This document shows, piece after piece, positions 1-6,033 of a stretch of DNA of 32,672 nucleotides (the stretch's first letter is position 1; every line of letters begins with the position of its first letter). The notes under the pieces are model-generated. The model did no database searches, was not told where the DNA came from, and saw nothing but the letters and a program-made list of their open reading frames with translations. The translations under genes were made by a program, and so were the position numbers. This DNA comes from an uncultured Eubacteriales bacterium (lineage in GTDB: Bacteria > Bacillota > Clostridia > UBA1381 > UBA9506), in contig CASGBM010000042.1 in NCBI GenBank assembly GCA_949299615.1, forward strand, positions 1-32,672, in the 5' to 3' direction.

Positions 1-45
1 CTTTTGGATAGTTTGAGTGTAACATATTATTTTTCGTTTCGCCAT
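1..45 (-). CDS. Possible 5' end of a gene running off the left edge
   Basis: On the minus strand an ATG at 45 opens a frame reading MAKRKIICYTQTIQK to the window edge. A GAGGA stretch lies upstream at a rather long distance, and a short frame ending EEKM-stop finishes a few bases before this ATG. The basic start and the recombinase remnant next to it would fit a second recombinase of a tandem set, but 15 codons cannot establish a family. Confidence 0.2.
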   Translation of the reverse strand, partial: MAKRKIICYTQTIQK

Positions 46-57
46 AAACCTACATTT

Positions 58-126
58 TTTCCTCGGCGTTTTCTTTCATTTTATCACTGGCGTTGACAAT
101 CGAAAACGGTCTGAACGCCGAGGAAA
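58..126. repeat. 13-bp inverted repeat in recombinase debris
   Basis: The 13 bases TTTCCTCGGCGTT at 58-70 recur as their exact reverse complement at 114-126, 43 bases apart. Both arms translate as an N-A-E-E stretch in their own orientation: minus-strand KENAEEKM and plus-strand NGLNAEETTKR. This suggests a small inverted duplication or a rearrangement junction inside recombinase-derived sequence, not a regulatory hairpin. Confidence 0.4.
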
Positions 127-416
127 CAACGAAAAGAATCAATGCGCTTGCGGATGAAAAAAACGCTTTAGAAGTCAAAATTATGGAGTTAAAAGTTATT
201 CCGGCTGAAAATAAATCCGTCGAAGAGATAAAAGAAATTTTCTCTGCAACAGCAAACATACATAAATTATCTCCCGAAAACCAAAAACTTGTCATACAAA
301 AATTTGTCGATAAAATATTTTTGTATGAAAAAGGGGATAAAAAAATTGTTAGGGTCGTTGTAAACCCTAACAACACTGACGTATCCAGTTTTTTGGATAA
401 TAATGGTCGGGGTTGA
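93..416 (+). pseudogene. C-terminal remnant of a large serine recombinase
   Basis: The frame is open from 48, and the first plausible start is a TTG at 93 with no convincing ribosome binding site. About 105 codons read like the C-terminal tail of large serine recombinases (resolvase/integrase family): an Ala/Glu/Lys-rich helical stretch, then LSPENQKLVIQKFVDKIFLY and an alternating valine strand, KIVRVVV. The catalytic resolvase domain, with its nucleophilic serine, is absent, as are the recombinase and zinc-ribbon domains. The frame ends at a TGA inside the tRNA-Pro gene, so its last codons are chance readthrough into tRNA sequence. It is probably the leftover of an excised or decayed mobile element next to a tRNA. 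The family call rests on the helix/strand pattern alone. Confidence 0.55.
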
Positions 417-480
417 GGGATTCGAACCCCCGGCCCCATGGTCCCAAACCATGTGCGCTACCAAACTGCGCTAAACCCCG
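404..480 (-). tRNA. tRNA-Pro (anticodon UGG)
   Basis: Read on the minus strand, the gene starts CGGGGTTTAGCGCAG at 480 and ends ACCCCGACCA at 404. The seven-base acceptor arms CGGGGTT and AACCCCG pair fully. The D-arm has AGCGCAG/TGGTAGCGC, the anticodon loop is TTTGGGA with anticodon TGG, and the T-arm carries GGTTCGAATCC. The discriminator is A and the 3' CCA is encoded. It starts with C1 like other bacterial tRNA-Pro genes. Recombinase debris begins immediately 3' of the CCA. Confidence 0.96.
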
Positions 481-500
481 ACAGGCAATAACAACTATAT

Positions 501-529
501 ATATTACCTTTTTTCCTCTATTTTTTCAA
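501..529 (-). promoter_or_regulatory. Sigma-A promoter of tRNA-Pro
   Basis: On the minus strand TTGAAA (529-524) and TAATAT (506-501) are separated by 17 bases. This would start transcription roughly 15 bases upstream of the mature tRNA 5' end. No other gene could use it. Confidence 0.7.
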
Positions 530-611
530 GTATATTAAACCGCTATATTTTTAAATTATCTTTCAATTGGTGAGGATTTCTCAAAATTTCTTAGTTTCTC
601 TACCAAAACTG

Positions 612-1646
612 TCATTTTTCATTCCGAAACCAGTCATAAACTACCCCGCACAAAAGAAACAAACCTAAAATGCCAAACAGCGTGTAACAAGATTCTATCA
701 GCTGCGAAAACGGAATCAGCGACAGCGGGATTGCAGCCAGACATAATACCGCGGATACCGCTTTTCGGTTTCCTGTCCGCGCAGAAAAATGCTCGACAAC
801 CGAAAACCCATTGGCAGCGGCCGTCGTAAGCATGGCCATATAAAGCACTACCGCATAAAGAACCGACGCCGCTGACCCCAGACTCTTTGATATTGTCAAA
901 AGAGGCAGCTGCGAGCCGACAATTCCGCTGTATGCTGCGTATAGTACCAAACACGCTAAAACAATGACCCCCAAAAGCGCAAATCCTCCCAAAAGCCCCC
1001 CTTTTACTGCGCCGCTTTTTGAATCGGCAATTCTGCTGAGGGGAACCAGCACCGCTGACGCACTGATCATGTTAAAACTTACATATAAAAACACACTTAT
1101 AAAAAATTTGCCGCTGCCTACCGCAAACGGAAGCCACATTTCACGGTACTGCGAAAGCAAAAAAACAACGCAGGTGAATAAAATTCCGCAAAGCATAAAC
1201 GGAACTAATATACTATTTATTGCCGTTAGCCCTTTTAGGTTTCCTTGCAGTACAATAAAACAAACCAGCGCTGTAAACAGCGCGCCGCCAAGCTGCGGAA
1301 TGCCCAGCTGTTCTTGAAACAGCGCGCCGCCCCCCGCAATCATAATACAAAAACTAACTGCAAGAAACAGCTCTACAATTAAATACAATCCCTTCGCTAT
1401 CTTTGCGCCGAAAACCCGGTGTAAATAATCCTGAAAATTGTATATTTTTAAGGCTTTTGCCCTGCCCAAAACAATTGCCCCGCACAAAGCAAACATGCCG
1501 CCCGCAATCGCTCCGCCCCACAATCCTCTCACACCGTAGCGCACAAAGAATACCATTAATTCCTGTCCGGAGGCAAAGCCCGCTCCTAAAACCGCTCCGG
1601 CATAAACCGCTGCAATCTGCCAAACGTCCCTGCTGTTTTTTCTCAC
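612..1646 (-). CDS. YkvI-family integral membrane protein, putative transporter
   Basis: This 344-residue, strongly hydrophobic protein has about ten predicted membrane helices. Its N-terminus, WQIAAVYAGAVLGAGFASGQE, is the glycine-rich first helix typical of YkvI-like proteins, which are distant relatives of the APC/LeuT-fold amino-acid carriers. The Gly-Ala-Gly break fits an unwound substrate-binding helix. The substrate is not known for this family. Translation starts at a GTG (1646); the ATG overlapping it is followed at once by a stop, and only a weak GCGGGG precedes the start. It is a single gene, divergent from the hisD-like operon, with the DnaA-box region between them. No clear terminator was seen before the tRNA gene. 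Family assignment is fairly sure; function is inferred. Confidence 0.8.
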   Translation of the reverse strand: MRKNSRDVWQIAAVYAGAVLGAGFASGQELMVFFVRYGVRGLWGGAIAGGMFALCGAIVLGRAKALKIYNFQDYLHRVFGAKIAKGLYLIVELFLAVSFCIMIAGGGALFQEQLGIPQLGGALFTALVCFIVLQGNLKGLTAINSILVPFMLCGILFTCVVFLLSQYREMWLPFAVGSGKFFISVFLYVSFNMISASAVLVPLSRIADSKSGAVKGGLLGGFALLGVIVLACLVLYAAYSGIVGSQLPLLTISKSLGSAASVLYAVVLYMAMLTTAAANGFSVVEHFSARTGNRKAVSAVLCLAAIPLSLIPFSQLIESCYTLFGILGLFLLCGVVYDWFRNEK

Positions 1647-1726
1647 ATTTTGCCCCGCTCTCTTATAATTGTTTTTTTATGTTAACCCTATGAAAATGCT
1701 GGTTACACGAACTTTACATTTCTATT

Positions 1727-1738
1727 ACAAACGTTTGT
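1727..1738. promoter_or_regulatory. Perfect 12-bp palindrome, possible operator
   Basis: ACAAACGTTTGT is an exact palindrome between the ykvI-like start and the DnaA-box cluster. Its size fits a dimeric repressor site, but no regulator gene is nearby to support a specific call. Confidence 0.3.
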
Positions 1739-1753
1739 TTTGTTTATAAAACC

Positions 1754-1944
1754 TGTGGATAACCTGTTAATAATGTGGATAACTTTCAAGAAAACTTGAT
1801 TTTAACCGTTTTTTCTGTTGAAAACCATGTGGATAGTGTGGATAACTTTTATTTCCAATTTTCCATATGGTTTACATAAGATTATGATTTTTCGCCGCTC
1901 TTTGCTCCGAATTCTTCTCTTTTTATTAATTTTTATGTGGATAT
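1754..1944 (+). promoter_or_regulatory. Cluster of five DnaA-box-like sites
   Basis: Three exact TGTGGATAA sites lie at 1754-1762, 1774-1782 and 1837-1845. The motif is the reverse complement of the DnaA consensus TTATCCACA. Two one-mismatch versions lie at 1828-1836 (TGTGGATAG, directly abutting the 1837 site) and 1936-1944 (TGTGGATAT). All five point the same way, within 191 bases of AT-rich DNA. The last ends two bases before the -35 box of the downstream operon. The layout fits a DnaA-binding cluster used for titration, transcriptional control or replication origin function. No dnaA, dnaN or rpmH is present in the window. Confidence 0.7.
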
Positions 1945-1946
1945 TC

Positions 1947-1975
1947 TTGAATTTATTCCTATAATAGTATATAAT
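1947..1975 (+). promoter_or_regulatory. Sigma-A promoter of the hisD-like operon
   Basis: TTGAAT (1947-1952) and TATAAT (1970-1975) are separated by exactly 17 bases. The predicted start near 1982 gives a leader of about 55 bases before the ATG at 2037. The upstream DnaA-like site almost touches the -35 box, so DnaA could influence this promoter. Confidence 0.8.
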
Positions 1976-2036
1976 AGAATTTACTATGCAAAGCGATAAA
2001 TTATGGCTTACAGGAAAAGCAAAGGAGATTCGGCAT

Positions 2037-3329
2037 ATGAAAATTCGTGTCTGGAAAGATTGCTCGCAGGAAGAGAAAAATTTTGTGTTAAAGCGCGCCG
2101 AACTGGACATCAGCGAGCAGATGAAACTGGCGATTGATGTCTCAAACGACATCCGCGATCACGGCGATGCTGCTGTTTTAAAATACACAGAAAAATTTGA
2201 TCACGTCACGCTGACACAGGATAAAATAAAAGTGAGCGCAGAGGAGATAGAAGCCGGCTATCAAAATTTAGATCCCGAAACCCGGGAATCCATCGCCTAT
2301 GCCGCTAAAAACATCCGCAATTTCCATTCCAAACAGATGCCGGAGGAAATGTGGTTTACCAATGTTGATGAAGGTTTGATGGTGGGAGAAAAAACAACGC
2401 CTATTGTGGACGTTTGCCTTTATGTCCCCAGAGGAAAGGGCAGTTTTCCTTCCGTTTTGCTTATGCTGGGAATACCGGCTGTGGTTGCCGGAGTGCCGAA
2501 AATTGTGGTAGTAACTCCGCCGAATGAAAAAGGCGATGTTGACGATGCGATTTTAGCCGCCGCAAAAATTATCGGCATTACAGAAATTTATAAAGTAGGC
2601 GGAATCCAGGCGGTTGCCGCCGCAGCTTATGGGACGGAAACCATTCCGAAATGCCATAAGATTATTGGTCCCGGAAACGCCTACGCAACGGCCGCCAAGC
2701 GTGTTTTGGCAAACCATATTGACGCAGGTCTGCCGGCGGGACCGAGCGAAGTTATTATTTTGGCAGACGAATTTGCCGATCCGGAAAAATGTGCGCTGGA
2801 CGTTATGATCGAGGCGGAACACGGCCCGGATTCTGCCGCTCTTTTAGTTACCCACTCGAGGGATTTGGTGGAAAAAGTTCTTCCCATTATTGACCGCCAG
2901 CTTGAAAAAATCTCTGAAAAGCGGCGCAGCTTTGTCACTACTAACTTTGATACATACGGCGGCGTAATTTTGACCGAATCTTTGGAGGATTCCATCGCTT
3001 TTGTCAATGAATATGCGCCCGAACACATGGAAGTTATGACCAAAGACCCGTTTGCGGTTTTGGAAAAAATAAAAAATGCCGGTGAAATTTTGCTGGGTGA
3101 ATATACACCGGTCACCTTGTGCAATTTTGTGCTGGGACCGAATGCCATTTTGCCGACAGGGGGGTTTGCAAAAACCTATTCCAGCGTTTCTGTCATGGAC
3201 TTTTTAAAACGCTCTTCCGTGGGTTATGCCAGCCGGGAAGGCTTTGAGCGGGTCAGAAACCATGCCTATAACATTGCTAAGGTGGAAGGCTTTGATACGC
3301 ACGCTTTGGCGGTGAAAGAAAGGAAATAA
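2037..3329 (+). CDS. Divergent histidinol dehydrogenase-like protein (HisD family)
   Basis: This 430-residue protein has the HisD fold and length. Canonical HisD oxidises L-histidinol to histidine in two NAD-dependent steps using zinc. Start: ATG at 2037 with AAAGGAG nine bases upstream; an in-frame ATG at 1986 lacks this. Conserved: GPGNAY, PAGPSE, AEHGPDS, the catalytic Glu-His pair (E329/H330), the zinc-ligand histidines H262 and H422, and E417. Changed relative to E. coli HisD: zinc ligand Gln259 is Glu, zinc ligand Asp360 is Asn (N363), and substrate-contacting His367 is Ala (A370). The GDYASGTNH region reads CNFVLGPNA, and the usual YxPGG reads YVPRGKG. It is first in a cluster with equally divergent HisB. 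It may be a HisD paralogue with another alcohol or aldehyde substrate. Family is sure; histidinol as substrate is doubtful. Confidence 0.85.
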   Translation: MKIRVWKDCSQEEKNFVLKRAELDISEQMKLAIDVSNDIRDHGDAAVLKYTEKFDHVTLTQDKIKVSAEEIEAGYQNLDPETRESIAYAAKNIRNFHSKQMPEEMWFTNVDEGLMVGEKTTPIVDVCLYVPRGKGSFPSVLLMLGIPAVVAGVPKIVVVTPPNEKGDVDDAILAAAKIIGITEIYKVGGIQAVAAAAYGTETIPKCHKIIGPGNAYATAAKRVLANHIDAGLPAGPSEVIILADEFADPEKCALDVMIEAEHGPDSAALLVTHSRDLVEKVLPIIDRQLEKISEKRRSFVTTNFDTYGGVILTESLEDSIAFVNEYAPEHMEVMTKDPFAVLEKIKNAGEILLGEYTPVTLCNFVLGPNAILPTGGFAKTYSSVSVMDFLKRSSVGYASREGFERVRNHAYNIAKVEGFDTHALAVKERK

Positions 3330-3333
3330 GCTT

Positions 3334-3963
3334 ATGAACAGCAATAAAATTACGGTTACGCGCAAAACAACGGAATCGGAGATGAAAGTGGAACTTGACG
3401 GTTCTGCCCTCGCGCCGGACTACCGTTCCAAAATTCGCACCCCTGTGCCGTTTTTCAGCCATATGATTGAGCACATTGCGTGGCGCGCAGGCATCACCAT
3501 TTGTGTGGACATTTCGCTGGACCAATTTTTCCTGCATCATGTCATCTATGAGGATTTGGGAATCACTTTTGGGAAAGCGGCTAGAGAATATATTTTGCGC
3601 AACAAGGCAAACGGCGCAACCGGTTATGGCGATGGAATCGGGATTATCGACGAGGCAAAAGCCGAATGTGCAGTTAGTTTTGAGGAGCGCGCCTATTTTG
3701 GTTTTGACGCGCAAGCGATCAAGCTGCCGGCTTCTACCGAAGGGGTCAACTCGGAAGACCTTGTCACATTTTTAGAAGGGTTTTGCCAGGGGGCCATGTG
3801 CACCTTGCATTTGGACCTTACGAAAGGTGTGAACGGGCACCATATTTGGGAAGCGGCTTTCCGTGCTTTTGGGATTGCTCTCGGCCGTGCGTTTTTCTTA
3901 GATGAACGCCGCAAGAATATGTCTGCCGGCGTTGCCGGTTCGGTGGAGTTTCTCATTGATTAG
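3334..3963 (+). CDS. Divergent imidazoleglycerol-phosphate dehydratase-like protein (HisB family)
   Basis: The protein has 209 residues, close to the usual size of single-domain HisB (about 195), and follows the hisD-like gene by four bases. The two IGPD half-repeats are visible: RKTTESEMKVELDG, FFSHM (H43), an HH...ED segment (68-74), IDEAKAE, and GVNGHHIWEAAFRA (H169, H170, E173). Departures from the family are marked. FFDHM is FFSHM and the following His-Gly is Arg-Ala. DDHHTVED reads LHHVIYED, so without a gap one metal-ligand histidine becomes Val. The C-terminal phosphate-binding Ser-(Thr/Ser)-Lys-Gly is missing (SAGVAGS instead). Partial keeping of metal ligands with loss of phosphate contacts suggests a different, perhaps unphosphorylated substrate. 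The alternative is a fast-evolving true HisB. Confidence 0.8.
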   Translation: MNSNKITVTRKTTESEMKVELDGSALAPDYRSKIRTPVPFFSHMIEHIAWRAGITICVDISLDQFFLHHVIYEDLGITFGKAAREYILRNKANGATGYGDGIGIIDEAKAECAVSFEERAYFGFDAQAIKLPASTEGVNSEDLVTFLEGFCQGAMCTLHLDLTKGVNGHHIWEAAFRAFGIALGRAFFLDERRKNMSAGVAGSVEFLID

Positions 3964-3976
3964 GCAGGAGGATACC

Positions 3977-5035
3977 TTGAAACGTTTTAAGCTTGCTTCT
4001 TTTTTAGACCGGTATGACGCTGTTTTGTTTGATATGGACGGCGTTGTGACCAGCGAGCAAATGTATTGGAATTCTGCTGCGCTTGCTGTATTTGAAATGT
4101 ATTTTGGAAGTCATTATTACGGCAGTGAGACATTAAATGCAGCCGTATTATCTGAACATATGGGCAGCATCCGCCGCCGGATTTTCTGCTGTGACCAAAC
4201 CATTCGCACCGTGAAAAACCGGGGTGTCAACTCGAATTGGGATCTTGCCTATGTTGTGCTCGGCGCCGCGCTGTATTTGGAAATCAGCGGCGATTTTAAG
4301 GCAGTTTTAGCATATCTTGCGGACTTTGAGGGCGATGTGTTTTCCCTGTATAATGCCGTTGCGGAAAACCTTTCGGTGAAGTTTCAAAAAACGAAGGACT
4401 ACTATGCGCGCCTGGGCCCTTTTTGGCAGGAAGTAAAAAACTGTTTTCAGGAGTGGTTTTTGGGAGACAGGCTTTGTCAAAAGAGCGGCTTTTCCCAGCC
4501 CGTTCTCTGCGGCAAACCCGGTTTGCTGCATTCGGAAGAGCCGCTGGTAGATAAAGAAAAGCTGATTTGCCTGCTTCGGTTGCTCCACAGCAGCAACAAG
4601 CATCTCAGTGTTGGAACCGGACGGCCCCGCTTAGAATGCGAAAGCGTGCTTTCGGCTTGGGGCGTTTCCCAATATTTTGCGCCCGGCTGTCTGATCACAT
4701 ATGATTCTGTGACGGAGGCAGAACAGGAGCTGGCTTCTTATGGAATCTGCGCAGAACTGACAAAACCGCATCCGTTTATGTTTATAAAAGGAATGTTTGG
4801 AAATACCATATCTGCCTTGGATATTTTTCAGGGACATTATGATGCCGGCCTCTTGCGGCGAGCACTCGTTGTCGGCGACGCAGGCGCGGATCTTTTTGCC
4901 GCCAAAGCGGCGGGATTTGGGTTTGCTGCGGTTTTAACCGGCGTGCAGGGGCAGGGCGCCCGCAGTTTTTTTGAAAAAGAGCAGGCAGATTTTATATTAA
5001 ATGATGTATTAGAATTGATGACGGAGACACAATAA
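3977..5035 (+). CDS. HAD-superfamily hydrolase with a large cap domain
   Basis: The start is TTG at 3977, five bases after a perfect AGGAGG, giving 352 residues. Motif I is FDMDGVVT (nucleophile D19, acid/base D21). Motif II is a Thr/Gly strand LSVGTGRPR. The lysine of motif III is in LTKPHPF, and motif IV is VVGDAGADLFAAKAAG. About 200 residues between motifs I and II form an unusually large helical cap, expected to set substrate specificity. The family hydrolyses phosphate esters, or more rarely C-P or C-halogen bonds. Its place after HisD/HisB-like genes recalls HAD-type histidinol-phosphatases. Given the altered neighbours, a phosphatase for another intermediate is equally possible. Its TAA shares a base with the ATG of the next gene, so the two are probably translationally coupled. 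Confidence 0.85.
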   Translation: MKRFKLASFLDRYDAVLFDMDGVVTSEQMYWNSAALAVFEMYFGSHYYGSETLNAAVLSEHMGSIRRRIFCCDQTIRTVKNRGVNSNWDLAYVVLGAALYLEISGDFKAVLAYLADFEGDVFSLYNAVAENLSVKFQKTKDYYARLGPFWQEVKNCFQEWFLGDRLCQKSGFSQPVLCGKPGLLHSEEPLVDKEKLICLLRLLHSSNKHLSVGTGRPRLECESVLSAWGVSQYFAPGCLITYDSVTEAEQELASYGICAELTKPHPFMFIKGMFGNTISALDIFQGHYDAGLLRRALVVGDAGADLFAAKAAGFGFAAVLTGVQGQGARSFFEKEQADFILNDVLELMTETQ

Positions 5036-5565
5036 TGAATATTACTTTGCCTTTTACTGACGAAATCATCAGCCAGTTGCATGCGGGCGACCGCATAACC
5101 ATATCCGGTACTTTATATACTGCCCGCGATGCGGCGCATAAGCGCATGACGCAGCAGCTTTGCGGCGGAGCATCTCTTCCGTTTGATCCGAAGGGTCAGA
5201 CCATTTATTATGCCGGTCCGTGCCCCGCAAAGCCCGGCCACGTCATTGGTTCCTGCGGCCCTACCACCAGCGGCAGAATGGACGCTTATACCCCCGCTTT
5301 GCTGGATCTTGGGCTCAAGGCAATGGTCGGAAAAGGTCAGCGTTCAAAAGAGGTCGTTGACGCCATGGTCCGAAACCACTGTGTTTATTTGGGCGCGATT
5401 GGCGGCGCCGGGGCGCTGTATTCCAAATGTATTACCTCCATGGAAGTAATTGCCTATGAAGACCTTGGCCCGGAATCGGTCAAAAAACTAACGGTAAAAG
5501 ATATGCCGCTTACGGTTATTATTGATTGCCGCGGCAATAATTTATATGATTTGGCAGCAAAATAA
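5035..5565 (+). CDS. Class I fumarase / tartrate dehydratase beta-subunit-like protein, alone
   Basis: The 176 residues match the C-terminal (beta) subunit of Fe-S-dependent class I hydro-lyases (fumarate hydratase, L-tartrate dehydratase). Visible marks are LHAGDRITISGTLYTARDAAHKR near the start, YYAGPCPAKPG, the signature GPTTSGRMDAYTPALLDLG, and MVGKGQR. In two-subunit enzymes the alpha subunit (about 280 residues, carrying the cysteines of the 4Fe-4S cluster) normally lies directly upstream. Here a HAD gene takes that place, and no alpha subunit occurs anywhere in the window. Either the partner is encoded elsewhere or the beta domain works alone or in a new complex. The one-base overlap with the HAD gene suggests the two products act together. 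Confidence 0.88.
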   Translation: MNITLPFTDEIISQLHAGDRITISGTLYTARDAAHKRMTQQLCGGASLPFDPKGQTIYYAGPCPAKPGHVIGSCGPTTSGRMDAYTPALLDLGLKAMVGKGQRSKEVVDAMVRNHCVYLGAIGGAGALYSKCITSMEVIAYEDLGPESVKKLTVKDMPLTVIIDCRGNNLYDLAAK

Positions 5566-5633
5566 AAACAATAACTGCAGGTAAGAAGGTCCCATTTGTT
5601 TTTTATGATATTATAATTTAGGAGGAAACTAAC

Positions 5634-5843
5634 ATGGCAAACAAAGTAACCAAAGACACAATTATTATGGATGTACTGCAAATGAATGCCGATACGGCAC
5701 AATTCTTTTTTGAAATTGGGATGCACTGCTTGGGCTGTCCGTCTGCAAGCGGCGAATCCATTGCTGAAGCGTGTGCTGTCCACGGGGAAGATGCGGACGT
5801 TTTGGTAGATAAAATCAACCGCTTTTTAGCAGAAAATGAATAA
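5634..5843 (+). CDS. DUF1858 redox-disulfide domain protein
   Basis: This 69-residue protein begins after a strong AGGAGG. It matches the DUF1858 / hybrid-cluster-protein-associated redox disulfide family: TKDTIIMDVLQ, an alanine/phenylalanine helix, then the GMHCLGCPSASGESI motif with a CxxC at the N-terminus of a helix. Members occur alone or fused to redox enzymes in anaerobes and are thought to use the cysteine pair for disulfide or metal chemistry; no reaction is firmly known. It lies 68 bases after the fumarase-beta gene on the same strand with no terminator between, so cotranscription is likely. A redox partner for the Fe-S hydro-lyase is conceivable but unproven. Confidence 0.88.
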   Translation: MANKVTKDTIIMDVLQMNADTAQFFFEIGMHCLGCPSASGESIAEACAVHGEDADVLVDKINRFLAENE

Positions 5844-5910
5844 CCTGCGCCCTTTCAAAAATTCACTTATTTGACTGCGCGGGAGTTATCTAAAACCATA
5901 CGAATTTATA

Positions 5911-5962
5911 AACCTTTTCGGCGGAGAATGATACAAGAGGTTTTTCGCTGAAAGGGTTTTTT
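5911..5962 (+). terminator. Terminator of the hisD-like operon
   Basis: Arms AACCTTTTCGGCG (5911-5923) and CGCTGAAAGGGTT (5946-5958) pair over 13 positions, with two G-U pairs and a 22-base loop. A run of six T follows. It closes the five-gene + strand cluster. Confidence 0.65.
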
Positions 5963-5976
5963 ATGCCTTATGGCAC

Positions 5977-6014
5977 AAAAAACGAGACGGGCAGAAGAAA
6001 AATTGCCCGTCTCG
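5977..6014 (-). terminator. Terminator of the giant surface-protein gene
   Basis: CGAGACGGGCA (5983-5993) and TGCCCGTCTCG (6004-6014) form a perfect 11-bp stem. On the minus strand this is followed by six T, 20 bases past the stop codon of the 3104-residue protein. Confidence 0.9.
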
Positions 6015-6033
6015 CTTTACTGCTGTTTGTTTC

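Noticed and set aside
1754-1944. Calling the DnaA-box region oriC
   Set aside because: The usual oriC neighbours (dnaA, dnaN, rpmH, gyrB) are absent, and the boxes are followed at once by a metabolic promoter, so only a DnaA-binding cluster is claimed.
3334-5035. A normal hisD-hisB-hisN histidine operon
   Set aside because: Key zinc, substrate and phosphate-binding positions are changed in both his-like proteins, and no hisG, hisH, hisA, hisF or hisI follows; gene symbols were withheld.
5597-5618. Promoter directly before the DUF1858 gene (TTGTTT and TATAAT)
   Set aside because: The boxes are only about 10 bases apart, and the start would fall in the ribosome binding site.
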